Part shown: one piece after another, positions 41,798 to 51,349 of the stretch
Layout: each line of letters opens with the position of its first letter
Numbering within the stretch: position 1 is the first letter of the stretch
Assembly: GCF_013009555.1 (NCBI RefSeq)
Contig: NZ_CP046176.1
Location: forward strand, 3,751,501 to 3,815,500
Reading direction: 5' to 3'
Length of the DNA stretch: 64,000 nt
Source: Phocaeicola dorei
Lineage (GTDB): Bacteria > Bacteroidota > Bacteroidia > Bacteroidales > Bacteroidaceae
Translations under genes and position numbers: made by a program
Notes under the pieces: generated by a model
What the model was told of the DNA's origin: nothing
The model's database searches: none
The model's input: only the letters and a program-made list of their open reading frames with translations

Positions 41798-43225
41798 TTA
41801 CCAATGATCTGTTCTGAATGGAATGACGGGCATACCGCGATGATTCTTTAAATTGCCGGGTTGGAAGTTATGAAAGCAATAACGCACAGCCACCGGATGT
41901 TTCACTTTATCCGAATGTACCCGGATGGTTTTCTTTTCAGGGACGAGAACGGCTACGGCCGGATAAAACACTTTATCTGCTCCGGCTATCTCGAAACCTT
42001 TTATATCTTTCCACGGACTCAGTCCTTCATCTGCATGGTGAAAAGTCAGTTCTACTGTGTCACTTTGTATACTCATGTTCCAATAAGAAGGATATTCGCA
42101 GGCTATGCTTCCATACTGATAGGTCTTGTTCAGTGCAAGATAAGCCAATCGTTTGCCCACTTCTTCTTTTTGGCAGGGATGAATTTGCGACTTTTCGTAG
42201 GCATAAACCAAATCGTTAGTACATACCATACCGCTATTGGGAATGAGAGAAGATGCTTGGAACTGTGCTTCGCGTAATAATGCTCCGCTGATTCCTTCAC
42301 CATAATCATATGGAGCAATTTCTACCAAATAAAAAGGAAGTTCTCTCTTTCCCCACTCTTTGCGCCAAAGCTCAGCCATGATTCGCAGACGTTCGACATA
42401 TGTTTTCTCTTTACCTACGTTCGATTCTCCTTGATACCAAAGAAATCCACGAATGGTATAGCGTTGAAGGGGCTTTAGCATGCCGTTATACATAACTGTC
42501 GGTGTATAGTAATCCCATTCTTTCCCTTTTTCTGGCTTCTTGATTTCCTTTTTTAAGTCAACATCCCGAAAACCTTCCACTACCTCACGAGGCAGCCAGC
42601 CTTCTACACGCGAGCCACCCCAAGCGCACGAGATAATGCCTACTGGTACACGAAGCACCCGGTGCAACATCCTGGCAAAGTTGAAAGCGGTTGCACTGAA
42701 ATAAGGTGCGTTGAAAGGATTGCTTTCTTTCCAACTACCCGCTACATGTTCTTGGGGAGTCAATGCACCGGTCTTGGGAATGGTAGCCATACGAATAGCG
42801 TTCCATTCGCCAGAGGTGGCTATCGTTTCGTTAGCATGCTCTATCGGACAATTCCAGAAACCGTTCAGCGGCATTTCCATATTCGATTGTCCAGAGCAGA
42901 ACCAAACTTCACCAATTAGTATGTTTTGGATGCGAGTTATTTCTCCATCTGAAAACTCAATACTGTATGGAGTGAAATCGGCGGCAGGAGTCTGTATGCT
43001 TACCTGCCATCTTCCTTCATTATCGGATTGAGCGGTTATCGTCTGATTATTCCATGAAGGAGTTACGTTGACCGTAGTGTTCGGTACTGCCTTACCCCAT
43101 AGCTTCACTTCTGTCTGTTGCTGTAATACCGCATGGTCGCTCAGAATTTGGGGTAAAACTACTTTGGCTGATAAATTTCCTCCGAAGAGGTACAGCATAC
43201 AAAGCGCTATGATTATTCTTTTCAT
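41798..43225 (-). CDS. Sialate O-acetylesterase-family carbohydrate esterase
   Basis: The product has 475 residues. The signal peptide MKRIIIALCMLYLFGGNLSA is followed by a beta-rich N-terminal region. The SGNH core is VWFCSGQSNMEMPLNGFWNC near residue 115 (nucleophile Ser), the GGS-type oxyanion region SCAWGGSRVEGWLPREV near 205, FLWYQGESNVGKEKTYVERL near 265, and the catalytic histidine region IHPCQKEEVGKRLAYLAL near 365. The family is named for sialate esterase, but members in plant-polysaccharide PULs remove acetyl groups from mannan or xylan; here acetylated mannan is the likely substrate. It lies 19 bp from GH3 in the same operon. Confidence 0.85.
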   Translation of the reverse strand: MKRIIIALCMLYLFGGNLSAKVVLPQILSDHAVLQQQTEVKLWGKAVPNTTVNVTPSWNNQTITAQSDNEGRWQVSIQTPAADFTPYSIEFSDGEITRIQNILIGEVWFCSGQSNMEMPLNGFWNCPIEHANETIATSGEWNAIRMATIPKTGALTPQEHVAGSWKESNPFNAPYFSATAFNFARMLHRVLRVPVGIISCAWGGSRVEGWLPREVVEGFRDVDLKKEIKKPEKGKEWDYYTPTVMYNGMLKPLQRYTIRGFLWYQGESNVGKEKTYVERLRIMAELWRKEWGKRELPFYLVEIAPYDYGEGISGALLREAQFQASSLIPNSGMVCTNDLVYAYEKSQIHPCQKEEVGKRLAYLALNKTYQYGSIACEYPSYWNMSIQSDTVELTFHHADEGLSPWKDIKGFEIAGADKVFYPAVAVLVPEKKTIRVHSDKVKHPVAVRYCFHNFQPGNLKNHRGMPVIPFRTDHW

Positions 43226-43273
43226 ACCTTTTCAATGTTTAAAATCGTTCTCAAAAATAATGAATGACAGTTT

Positions 43274-44485
43274 TTAAACAAATCTTTCCATAATTTCCAT
43301 ACACATGCGTCCATTGTGATAAGGACATTTCCAAAATCCCGCTTTGTCTTCATTTCGATTCACACTGCCGTCGGCTCGGAGACTCCAGTACCATTCTCCA
43401 TTCTCGCGGTCTATCAAATTCCGTTTGACGAATTCCCAACACTGTAAGGCACGGGATAAAGACAGTTTGTCATCAAAATGCTGATACAAATTGATATAGC
43501 CCACAATGGTCTCTGCCTGAACCCACCAATGGCGGTCGGCATCTATTGAAGCCGTGTCCACATTTTGTTCATATAGCATACCCGCAGTGGTTAGAAAACC
43601 TTCGGTGCCAGCTTCGGCAATGTCAATGATACGAGGCTCCACTTCGTCCAATAGTGTTTTGTCATCTAGCACCATGGCAGCTTCGTGAAGGAGCCAGGAC
43701 GCTTCAATGTCGTGTCCGTAGGAGATGATATGGTATTGGCTTTCCCAATCGTCATTGAAGAAGAGCTGTAGATGCGATGTGTCTGTATCCAGTATGCGAT
43801 CGATGAACAAGCGAACGAGGTTGTACAGCTGATGTTTCAGGTAATCGTCTTTCCATACCCTGAACAGGTTGGTGTACGGCTCAAGAATGTGCAAATGGGT
43901 ATTCATGGTCTTGCGTTCGTTGGCATCCTTGTTGCTGAGACGCATATCATCCAATTCTTCCCATTCTCGGGTCAGTGCTTCGAAATATCCGTTTTTCTTT
44001 CGGTCAAAGCTGTGCGCCTCAATGTCGTGAAACAAACGGATGGCGTATTCCAACGCTTCGTTGTCTCCCGTAGCACGATGGTATTCACTGAGTCCGTAGA
44101 TGGCAAACCCAATGGCATAGATCTGCTTCTTGGTGTCTAGCGGGCGGTCTTCGGCACTGATACTCCAATAAATTCCTCCAAATTCCTTGTCGTAGAATCT
44201 GTCGATGATTTCACGCTTGGCACGGGTGGCAGTTTCCAAATATTCAGGCTTATGCAATAGGCGGTAAGCCGAAGAGAAAGTCCAAAGAATACGTGCGTTC
44301 AAGATGGCTCCTTTCTCAGCTTCGGGCATTAATACCTCTTGTCCGTTGATGCGGCCATAGAATCCGCCATGTTGTACGTCTATCATTTTATCCATCCAAT
44401 AGGGAAGGATGTTGGTGGTAAGTATTTCCTCCACCTCTTTCTTGAGTTGAAATATCGTTGTTTCCATTCTCTTTTTCATAATCAA
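43274..44485 (-). CDS. Cellobiose/mannobiose 2-epimerase (AGE family)
   Basis: The product has 403 residues with no signal peptide, so it is cytoplasmic. It has the (alpha/alpha)6 barrel family signature: LPYWMDKMIDVQHGGFYGRI near residue 35, LNARILWTFSSAYRLLHKPE near 85, NTHLHILEPYTNLFRVWKDD near 195, SYGHDIEASWLLHEAAMVLD near 250 and DRHWWVQAETIVGYINLYQH near 320. Conserved histidines in HLHILE, GHDIEAS and the C-terminal CPYHNGRMCMEI are the catalytic set. It converts beta-1,4-mannobiose to mannosyl-glucose. Together with the GH130 phosphorylase encoded two genes away this makes the known mannobiose pathway. The start at 44485 lies 3 bp after the transporter stop. Confidence 0.88.
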   Translation of the reverse strand: MIMKKRMETTIFQLKKEVEEILTTNILPYWMDKMIDVQHGGFYGRINGQEVLMPEAEKGAILNARILWTFSSAYRLLHKPEYLETATRAKREIIDRFYDKEFGGIYWSISAEDRPLDTKKQIYAIGFAIYGLSEYHRATGDNEALEYAIRLFHDIEAHSFDRKKNGYFEALTREWEELDDMRLSNKDANERKTMNTHLHILEPYTNLFRVWKDDYLKHQLYNLVRLFIDRILDTDTSHLQLFFNDDWESQYHIISYGHDIEASWLLHEAAMVLDDKTLLDEVEPRIIDIAEAGTEGFLTTAGMLYEQNVDTASIDADRHWWVQAETIVGYINLYQHFDDKLSLSRALQCWEFVKRNLIDRENGEWYWSLRADGSVNRNEDKAGFWKCPYHNGRMCMEIMERFV

Positions 44486-44488
44486 ATA

Positions 44489-45859
44489 TTAATTTCTTCT
44501 TCGTTCTTCCAGCTCTTCCGTGATTTCCTTCATTTTCTTCTCGGACAGCGGATAGAGACTGATGAACGCGACACTCAGCATGGTTCCCACGGCAGGCAGG
44601 AAACTCAGAAACATTTTAATGCCTTGAATGGCCTGCTCGTTTTGCACGGCATTGGCCCGGAAACCGAAATAGGCAAGCAGCCAGCCCGTAACGGCGCTTC
44701 CGATGGCCCAACCGAACTTCTGGCTCATGGACGAGGACGAAAAGATAAGCCCCGTGGCGCGGTTGCCTGTCTTCAGTTCCGAGTAGTCCGCACAATCGGC
44801 ATACATGCTCCAAAGCAACGGGAAAATGCTGCCCGCACAAATGCTGATCAGCACCTGGAAGGTGAATATCAGTGCGATGTCGTCGCGGTCGAGCCAGTAG
44901 AACACGATGCTGAGCAGCGTGGCGCATATCATGGACCACATGTAGGTCTTTTTCTTTCCGATGCGGTTGCTCACCGGGGCGGCAAGCATCACGCCGATGA
45001 TATTGGCGGCTTGCCCGACGGCCAGATAAAGTCCGCTCAGCACAAAGGACAGTCCGAACAGGGAAACCGTTTCATGGTTCTCTTCGACGATGAAGTATTT
45101 GAAATAGTACACCGTGGCACCGTCGCGGATGGAGTTGAACACCAGGGCGGCAATGCCCGCGCCCAGCAATATCCACCAAGGGCGGTTGTGAAACAAGTCC
45201 TTCAAGTCTTCTTTTAACGGGTTTTGCACCTCCTTTATCGGTTTCACCCGTTCGCGGGTCAGGGCGAAACAGCCATAAAACAAAGCGGCGCACGCCACGG
45301 CTATCACCACCACCGCCATCATCCAGCCGTATTGTTCGCTATGCCCCCGGCTGAACACATTCACCATGGGCATGAAGAGCAACAGGGCGATGAAGCTGCC
45401 CAGGTAGGCGAACAGCATGCGATAGACGGCCAGCAGGTTGCGGTCGTGCGGATCGGCGCTGATGACTCCCAGCAGGGAGGCGTAGGGCACATTGATGGCA
45501 GAATAGACCATCATCATCAGCGAGTAAGTGGCATAGGCATAGATGATTTTGGCGGTCAGGCTCCACTGCGGAGTGGTGAACGTAAGGATGCCGATGAGCG
45601 CGAACGGCACGGCAAGAAACAGCAGGTAGGGACGGAACTTGCCCCGGCGCGAATGGGTGCGGTCTGCCAAGATGCCGACTACGGGGTCGAAGGCGGAATC
45701 CCATACCCGGGTGACCAGGAACATGGTGCCTACCGCGGCGGCAGGCATACCGAACACGTCGGTATAAAATATCATGAGATAGGAACCGAAGAGCTTCCAG
45801 AACATGGACGAGGCCATGTCTCCCAGTCCGTAACCTATCTTTTCTTTGAGCATTATCAT
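44489..45859 (-). CDS. GPH-family sugar:cation symporter
   Basis: The product is 456 residues with 12 predicted membrane helices. The N-terminus MLKEKIGYGLGDMASSMFWK is the conserved GPH/MelB start, and KIGYGLGD followed by YTDVFGMPAAAVGTMFLVTR and WDSAFDPVVGILADRTHSRR gives the helix 2-3 signature. It imports disaccharides such as mannobiose or mannosyl-glucose over the inner membrane. I use the ATG at 45859. The frame continues upstream to an ATG at 46003 that overlaps the GH130 stop as ATGA and would add 48 residues encoded by a palindromic repeat. Those extra residues look non-natural for the family, though coupling at that ATGA cannot be excluded. Confidence 0.85.
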   Translation of the reverse strand: MIMLKEKIGYGLGDMASSMFWKLFGSYLMIFYTDVFGMPAAAVGTMFLVTRVWDSAFDPVVGILADRTHSRRGKFRPYLLFLAVPFALIGILTFTTPQWSLTAKIIYAYATYSLMMMVYSAINVPYASLLGVISADPHDRNLLAVYRMLFAYLGSFIALLLFMPMVNVFSRGHSEQYGWMMAVVVIAVACAALFYGCFALTRERVKPIKEVQNPLKEDLKDLFHNRPWWILLGAGIAALVFNSIRDGATVYYFKYFIVEENHETVSLFGLSFVLSGLYLAVGQAANIIGVMLAAPVSNRIGKKKTYMWSMICATLLSIVFYWLDRDDIALIFTFQVLISICAGSIFPLLWSMYADCADYSELKTGNRATGLIFSSSSMSQKFGWAIGSAVTGWLLAYFGFRANAVQNEQAIQGIKMFLSFLPAVGTMLSVAFISLYPLSEKKMKEITEELEERRRN

Positions 45860-45890
45860 GGTAATTCGATTTTTATGGATGATTATCGGA

Positions 45891-45970
45891 GTCGATAGTG
45901 CTTCTTCCGAAGAAAAAGTGCTGTCGATTGCAGTCAACGGTGCTTTTTCCGAAGAAAAAGCACTATCGAC
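45891..45970. repeat. Palindromic repeats before the GPH transporter
   Basis: GTCGATAGTGCTT (45891-45903) pairs with AAGCACTATCGAC (45958-45970). Inside are two similar units, each with a TTC-CGAA-GAA core; the second, GTGCTTTTTC-CGAA-GAAAAAGCAC (about 45940-45963), is itself a perfect 10-bp stem. It separates GH130 from the transporter and may moderate expression of the downstream genes or mark a REP-like element. Confidence 0.65.
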
Positions 45971-45999
45971 GATTGTCGGCGGTGCTTGTCGGGCGTTTT

Positions 46000-47172
46000 T
46001 CATTCCCGCATCAGCCGAAGGTTCTTTTCTATCTGTTTTTTCAAGGTCTCTACCGAAGCCGATGAACAGAATCCGTCTCGGGGCGTGTTCATGCAATAGT
46101 CCACCAGCCGCTCCACGGTAGAAGTCGCCACATGCATACGGGTATCGCTGGAAGCATAATAGATGAACACTTTTCCATCCTCGTCCGCAATCCATCCGTT
46201 GGTGAACAGCACGTTGGATACATCGCCCACGCGTTCCTCGCCTTCGGGTACCATGAAAGCGCCTGCGGGCGAGGCTATCACGCGGGTAGGATCATCCAAG
46301 GCGGTCATGTACATATACAACACATAGCGCAAACCTGCGGCGCAACCGCGCACGCCGTGTGCCAGATGCAGCCAGCCTTGGGGAGTCTTGATGGGATGAG
46401 GTCCTTCGCCGTTCTTCACCTCCTTGATGGTGTGGTAATGGCGTTGGTCGATGATGGTTTCCTCGGTTACTTCCGCTTGCGTCATGTCATCCACCAACGC
46501 CCAGCCGATTCCGCCTCCGCTTCCCGCATCGATGAATCCGTCTTGCGGACGGGTGTATAGGGCGTACTTGCCGTTTACGAATTCGGGATGCAGCACCACG
46601 TTGCGCTGTTGGCTGCGCGTCTTCAGGTCGGGCAGGCGCTCCCAATTCTTCAAGTCCTTGGTACGGGCGATGGCGGCGGTGGCGGTAGCCGATGACAAAT
46701 CGCCTGCCGGAGCGGAGGGGTCGTGGCGTTCGGCACAGAAAATGCCGTATATCCAGCCGTCTTCGTGCGCCGTGAGACGCATGTCGTAAATGTTGGTGGC
46801 GGGAATCACATCTTCGGGCATCGTGACGGGATAGTCCCAGAAGCGGAAGTTGTCAATGCCGTTGGGGCTTTCGGCCACGGCAAAGAAAGACTTGCGGTCG
46901 GCTCCCTCCACGCGCACCACCAATACATACTTTCCGTTCCACTTGATGGCTCCCGAATTCAGGGTAGCATTCATTCCGATGCGTTCCATCAGGTAGGGGT
47001 TGGTCTTCTCGTCCAAATCATAACGCCAAAACACGGGCGTGTGTGCGGCGGTCAGTATCGGATGCTTATAACGGGTGATAATGCCGTTTTCTTTTTCCTG
47101 CGGTTCATTACGACGTGAGAGCAACACTTCATGCTCATCGAACAATTGTTTTACTTTATCTTCGAAATTCAT
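46000..47172 (-). CDS. GH130 4-O-beta-D-mannosyl-D-glucose phosphorylase
   Basis: The product has 390 residues with no signal peptide, so it is cytoplasmic. It is a five-bladed propeller of GH130 subfamily 1. The N-terminus has FDEHEVLLSRRNEP and RYKHPILTAAHTPVFWRYDL, then RIGMNATLNSGAIKWNGKYV with the catalytic aspartate in ATNIYDMRLTAHEDGWIYGI near residue 130. The phosphate-binding arginines and histidine are in RSQQRNVVLHPEFVNGKYAL and LHLAHGVRGCAAGLRYVL. It phosphorolyses mannosyl-glucose to mannose-1-phosphate and glucose. The end of the gene (stop 46000-46002) overlaps an ATG of the long transporter frame. Confidence 0.92.
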   Translation of the reverse strand: MNFEDKVKQLFDEHEVLLSRRNEPQEKENGIITRYKHPILTAAHTPVFWRYDLDEKTNPYLMERIGMNATLNSGAIKWNGKYVLVVRVEGADRKSFFAVAESPNGIDNFRFWDYPVTMPEDVIPATNIYDMRLTAHEDGWIYGIFCAERHDPSAPAGDLSSATATAAIARTKDLKNWERLPDLKTRSQQRNVVLHPEFVNGKYALYTRPQDGFIDAGSGGGIGWALVDDMTQAEVTEETIIDQRHYHTIKEVKNGEGPHPIKTPQGWLHLAHGVRGCAAGLRYVLYMYMTALDDPTRVIASPAGAFMVPEGEERVGDVSNVLFTNGWIADEDGKVFIYYASSDTRMHVATSTVERLVDYCMNTPRDGFCSSASVETLKKQIEKNLRLMRE

Positions 47173-47197
47173 ATCTTCTCGTTTATTTAAAGGGGTG

Positions 47198-48298
47198 TTA
47201 TTTCTTTGTTTTCATATCACGGACGAACAGCGTGCGCGGGTCGGCATGGAACTTCACGAAGTCATTGGCCGAAGCTTGTCCGGGGTAAGGGGCATAGTAA
47301 TGGTTGGGGCGTTCGCGTGCGTTGCGCCACACCAATACGTAGCTTATGGGATACTTGCTAATGACCGGCATCAGCGTTTCCGTCCACCAGGTAGAGTCGG
47401 GCACGGCTTCGTATCCCGTTTCGGTAACGGCGGTCGGCTTATCGTGCGATTGTCCTACTTCCGTCAGTATGGTCAGCGCCTTTTCCATATTGTTCAGATA
47501 TTCCCGGCGGTCGAACTGGTACGTGTCGAAGCCTATCAGGTCGATGATGTCGTCTCCGGGATAGCGTTCCAGATATTCGGCGGTATTGTTCGGTTCCGTT
47601 CCCGGCGAATAGGCATAAAGCAAATGCTTCACACCTTTCTGCTGCATGAATTCATAAGTCATGCGCCACAAGGCTTTGTATTCGGTGGCGCTGCACAGGG
47701 CCTGTCCCCACCAGAACCAGCTTCCCGTATGTTCGTGCCACGGGCGGAACAGAACGGGCACTTTCCGTCCGTCGCTTGTGGTGAGCGAGTTCATAAAATC
47801 GGCTATTGTGCCCATCCAGCCCATGAACTTATCATGTTGCGCTCCTCCCGGCAGCACCGAGGCCACAACGGTAGAGTCGCTTACATCCCAAGCGTCTTTC
47901 CCTGTAACAGGATTGTCCGTATGCCAACTGAGCGACACCATGCCGCCGCGTTCATACTGTGCGATGATTTCGCGGCGAAGGCGTTCTATGGGAACATTGT
48001 CCAGGTTCTTGTCGCCGCCCAGTTCAATGCGTCCCAAGTCGAAGGACATCATGGCGGGGTAATCTCCGCATACGCTTTTCACATCGCTGCGGTTCTCGTC
48101 TCCATCCCACCCGATGCCATATACAGGGTCGTCGTGATGACCAAACAGGAAATGGTTCTGCCGAGAGACTTCTTTCAGTTCCGTAAGCATCTGCTCCGCT
48201 TCGGGAGTACGCCCCGAGGACGTGTTTGGGCTGGTGCAGGCAAGCATTCCGCCTGCCAGCACCACGATTGTTATCATCATTCTTATATCTTTCATCAT
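47198..48298 (-). CDS. GH26 endo-beta-1,4-mannanase, lipoprotein
   Basis: The product has 366 residues. The signal sequence ends in MLACTSPNTSSG, a lipoprotein-type cysteine. The GH26 barrel shows HFLFGHHDDPVYGIGWDGDE near residue 50, the acid/base glutamate in VLFRPWHEHTGSWFWWGQAL near 185, and the nucleophile glutamate in PTAVTETGYEAVPDSTWW near 285. It cuts internal mannosidic bonds; surface or periplasmic location follows from the lipid anchor. The gene is 3 bp downstream of the surface-binding protein. Two mannanases, GH26 here and GH5 at the other end, are common in beta-mannan PULs: one at the surface, one in the periplasm. Confidence 0.9.
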   Translation of the reverse strand: MMKDIRMMITIVVLAGGMLACTSPNTSSGRTPEAEQMLTELKEVSRQNHFLFGHHDDPVYGIGWDGDENRSDVKSVCGDYPAMMSFDLGRIELGGDKNLDNVPIERLRREIIAQYERGGMVSLSWHTDNPVTGKDAWDVSDSTVVASVLPGGAQHDKFMGWMGTIADFMNSLTTSDGRKVPVLFRPWHEHTGSWFWWGQALCSATEYKALWRMTYEFMQQKGVKHLLYAYSPGTEPNNTAEYLERYPGDDIIDLIGFDTYQFDRREYLNNMEKALTILTEVGQSHDKPTAVTETGYEAVPDSTWWTETLMPVISKYPISYVLVWRNARERPNHYYAPYPGQASANDFVKFHADPRTLFVRDMKTKK

Positions 48299-48301
48299 GG
48301 C

Positions 48302-49474
48302 TTATTGTTTTTTCTCGATTCGGATATTGGCAAAACTATGATCTGTGTTCCAGTCCGAGTTGGGCTGCATAATCCAGAAGAGATTGTTCCATCCGGCATT
48401 GATTCCATTGGTAGCCACTTCCGACAGCTCCAGCCGAACGGTACACCAGTTGCCATAAGTATTAAAACTTCCGTTAGCAGAGGGATTCCAAGCATATTGC
48501 CCTCCGTTCAGCTGAATGAGATAACCGACAGAAGCGGAATCGTAGAACGGATTGCCGTTGGCGGAGTTTACTTCGAACTTGAACCAATAGTCCGAAGGAT
48601 TGGCAGCGGCTTCGGCCGGGATGTCACATCCTCCGCACAACAGGCTGTTCCAACTCCATGCGGCATACGATCCTTTGACGCGGAAATAAGAACCGTTCAA
48701 AGGAGCGGGCTCGTTGGATCCGTTTCCGGTAGTAATCAGTTCGGTTCCCGCCCAAAAGCCGTAGGCGTCAGGAGTGTCCAGATTCCAAAGAATACCGGTT
48801 GTATTGCGATAAGGAACACTGACTGTCTTTGTTCCGCTTGCACTTTCCCAAGAGAAAACGATCGTAGAGTTATCCGAAGTATTTTCGGGTATGACAATGG
48901 ACATATATTGTTCGGTCAATGAATCTACTTCCAAGGCCACTCCGTTCATCGTGATGGTGGAGGATTCCGTGCCGCCCCCGAATCCATAGAGGTCGAAATA
49001 AGCACCGTTTACTTTGATGGAGCTTCCCGGCAGGGCAAACTCATTATACAATCCCGAGATACTGACTTCGGGAATCTGGACCGTAAAGTCTACCGAGGTG
49101 TTTCCCAATTCCGTTTCATAGTAAAGCTTGTTGTTCACTTCACCGGGGATGGTGCGGGGTATCGGAAAATAGACGGCATGAGCGGTGGCATAGACTTCGC
49201 TCAGTGCTATCTCTACATCATTCAGCATCACCTTTCTTGCGTGGCTCAGATTCTCGCCGGTCAGCTTGATCATGTCTTCAAAGGCTGCTCCGGTGAGTGG
49301 AGCAGTCATTTCCGTATCGTCGGCACGATAAATGGCGGAGATGGATGGAGCACCGTTTGAAGTCATTCCGTCATCATATCCATCATTATAAGTCACTATA
49401 TCCTGGCAGGAAACCAGCGTTGCTGTGGCAGCGGCAAACATCAGCCCGCAGACAGCTATATTCAGCTTTTTCAT
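48302..49474 (-). CDS. Surface glycan-binding protein (SusE-position, IPT domain)
   Basis: The product has 390 residues. The signal sequence MKKLNIAVCGLMFAAATATL ends in VSCQDIV, a lipobox cysteine, so it is a surface lipoprotein. The N-terminal half shows IPT/TIG-like beta-sandwich repeats (GAPSISAIYRADDTEMTAPL, FEDMIKLTGENLSHARKVML, NEFALPGSSIKVNGAYF). The C-terminal half is a carbohydrate-binding jelly roll (GILWNLDTPDAYGFWAGTEL, YWFKFEVNSANGNPFYDSAS). The position directly after SusD identifies it as SGBP-B. It holds mannan at the cell surface for cutting and import. No catalytic residues are seen. Confidence 0.85.
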   Translation of the reverse strand: MKKLNIAVCGLMFAAATATLVSCQDIVTYNDGYDDGMTSNGAPSISAIYRADDTEMTAPLTGAAFEDMIKLTGENLSHARKVMLNDVEIALSEVYATAHAVYFPIPRTIPGEVNNKLYYETELGNTSVDFTVQIPEVSISGLYNEFALPGSSIKVNGAYFDLYGFGGGTESSTITMNGVALEVDSLTEQYMSIVIPENTSDNSTIVFSWESASGTKTVSVPYRNTTGILWNLDTPDAYGFWAGTELITTGNGSNEPAPLNGSYFRVKGSYAAWSWNSLLCGGCDIPAEAAANPSDYWFKFEVNSANGNPFYDSASVGYLIQLNGGQYAWNPSANGSFNTYGNWCTVRLELSEVATNGINAGWNNLFWIMQPNSDWNTDHSFANIRIEKKQ

Positions 49475-49519
49475 ATTCTGTTTATTTTTTGATTGTACGA
49501 CAATTCTTTTTCTATGTGT

Positions 49520-51304
49520 TTAGCTCCAGCCCGGGTTGTTGCTGTCAATGGCATCGTTGGTCGAAATCTCGGCCGACGGGATGGGGAAAAGCAAGTGCTT
49601 GGCTTCACGGTGTTTGTTCACCGATGCTTCATCGTAGTTGGTTTTCGTACCGTCTTCGTTGGTTCCGCCAATGGAGTTCATGACATCCAGATACAGTCCC
49701 CAGCGAATCAAGTCCCAGCGACGGTCGCCTTCCAATGCCAGTTCCTTGGCACGTTCTTCAAAGATAGCCGAACGTAAAGCGACTTTCGAATCAATGGCAC
49801 CATTGCCCGAAGTGACAGCCGGATTGGCATTTGAACGGGTGCGGATGGCATTCAGGGCTTTGATGGCTTCGCTATCAACACCGCTGCCCAACTCACACAT
49901 AGCCTCAGCATAAATCAGCACAATATCGGCATAGCGCAGGAACGGCCAGTAGGCATCCGAACGCTCTACGGTGGGGTCGGTTACATCGGAATACTTGGTG
50001 CTGTAGGCCAATGTGGAGCTGCTTACATTGAAGGTGTATTGCACACCGTCGTTGTAGGGAGCCACAGGATCTGCCACCTTGTTTCCGTTTTCATCATAAC
50101 CGGTTGCCATGAGTTTGTATTCAGGCGTATTGGGATAATAGAAACCGTAATTGTCGCTGGTTTGATAAGAATAGCGAAAACGGTGTTTCACACCTTTGGT
50201 GATACGATAATCCTTGCTGTCGAACAGCGTGTACCAATGATAACGGTTGCCAATCCATTGGCCTTGCTGAATCAGACCTTGGGCATTTTCCGTTCCACTA
50301 AACCAACGGTGAATGGTATTGCCATACTCTTCGTCGTTGTTCAAGGTTTGCAGCATGAACATGTGCTCTGCCTTGTTATAGTTGCTGCGTTTCCACAGTT
50401 CATCATAAGGAAGCAAGTCATAGCTGCCGTACTTTCCACCCATCACGTCCTTGGCATATTGTGCGGCTTTGGTGTAACAGTCTTTGGTGTCGAAACTTTC
50501 ATATCCGGCGACTTGCGTCTTTCTGAAAGTCTTGCTCGTGGGGAGAACCAGCACTTTCTCACCGTTATTGAACTCATAGCTGGCACCGGTCTTTACTATC
50601 ATTTCTTCGCCGGCAGTCATGGAACCGGAAGCCATCGTGACATACACTTTGGCCAAGAGACCGGCTGCGGCACCCTGTGCTACATGCCCTTCCTGGAAAT
50701 CGACATCTGTATTCTTGTACATCACAGGAATGGCTTCTTCAAGCAAGCGGATGATTTCGGCATATACCTCTGCAATAGGGCGGCGGGGCTGTTCATAAGA
50801 AGCACCTTCGCTGATAGCCACATTGAACATCGGAATATCGCCGTATGCCTTGGTGAGCATGAAGTAGGCAAAAGCCTTGTTGAACTTCAGTTCCCCGATG
50901 GCGTTGGCTTTGACCTTTTCATCCGCTCCCGTAATTTGGTTCACATAGTTTAAAGCTACATTGGCCCGGTTGATTAAGCTGTAGCAACCTTTCCAAACGG
51001 CATCGGCCACTTCGTCTCCTTGAAAGTTGCCGGCTCCCAGATTACTGAATGCCCAATCGGGACCGCTTGTATAATCACAGTCCATTTCGAGGACACGGGG
51101 GAAGTTCTGCCAACGGAACATGTCATTGGCCCATTTACTATATACGCCTGTCACCCAAAGATTCACGGCAACATTGTCATTACCTACTTGGTCGGGACCT
51201 ACGAAAGCGTACGGATCTTCGGCCAAAAAATCATCGCAAGATGTAAAGCTACCCATTAAGGCAGCAGAAAGAGCGACACTGAGAAATATATGGTTGAATT
51301 TCAT
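49520..51304 (-). CDS. SusD/RagB-family nutrient-binding lipoprotein
   Basis: The product has 594 residues. The signal sequence ends in LMGSFTSCDDFLAEDP, a lipobox with the SusD-typical CDDFL start. TPR-like helices are seen (NVALNYVNQITGADEKVKAN, AIGELKFNKAFAYFMLTKAY, then GDIPMFN and EVYAEIIRLLEEAIPVMYKN). The end has the family motifs RYADIVLIYAEAMCELG, FEERAKELALEGDRRWDLIR and HLLFPIPSAEISTND. It forms the lid of the SusC channel and binds manno-oligosaccharides. It is encoded 46 bp after SusC. Confidence 0.93.
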   Translation of the reverse strand: MKFNHIFLSVALSAALMGSFTSCDDFLAEDPYAFVGPDQVGNDNVAVNLWVTGVYSKWANDMFRWQNFPRVLEMDCDYTSGPDWAFSNLGAGNFQGDEVADAVWKGCYSLINRANVALNYVNQITGADEKVKANAIGELKFNKAFAYFMLTKAYGDIPMFNVAISEGASYEQPRRPIAEVYAEIIRLLEEAIPVMYKNTDVDFQEGHVAQGAAAGLLAKVYVTMASGSMTAGEEMIVKTGASYEFNNGEKVLVLPTSKTFRKTQVAGYESFDTKDCYTKAAQYAKDVMGGKYGSYDLLPYDELWKRSNYNKAEHMFMLQTLNNDEEYGNTIHRWFSGTENAQGLIQQGQWIGNRYHWYTLFDSKDYRITKGVKHRFRYSYQTSDNYGFYYPNTPEYKLMATGYDENGNKVADPVAPYNDGVQYTFNVSSSTLAYSTKYSDVTDPTVERSDAYWPFLRYADIVLIYAEAMCELGSGVDSEAIKALNAIRTRSNANPAVTSGNGAIDSKVALRSAIFEERAKELALEGDRRWDLIRWGLYLDVMNSIGGTNEDGTKTNYDEASVNKHREAKHLLFPIPSAEISTNDAIDSNNPGWS

Positions 51305-51349
51305 TGTTCTTTTTCTTTTAAGTTATTGTTTGCTATTGATATCTCACAA

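Noticed and set aside
44339..45898. Two histidine- and glutamine-rich plus-strand frames opposite the epimerase and transporter
   Set aside because: Typical antisense composition of membrane-protein genes; the minus strand carries conserved family motifs throughout.
47075..48922. Very long open frame (about 615 codons) on the plus strand
   Set aside because: It lies antisense over the GH130, GH26 and binding-protein genes, whose products have clear catalytic motifs and signal peptides. The antisense translation has no recognisable domain and reflects codon bias of the real genes.
50039..50953. 304-codon plus-strand frame inside susD
   Set aside because: Antisense shadow of a textbook SusD gene; no start context or domain.
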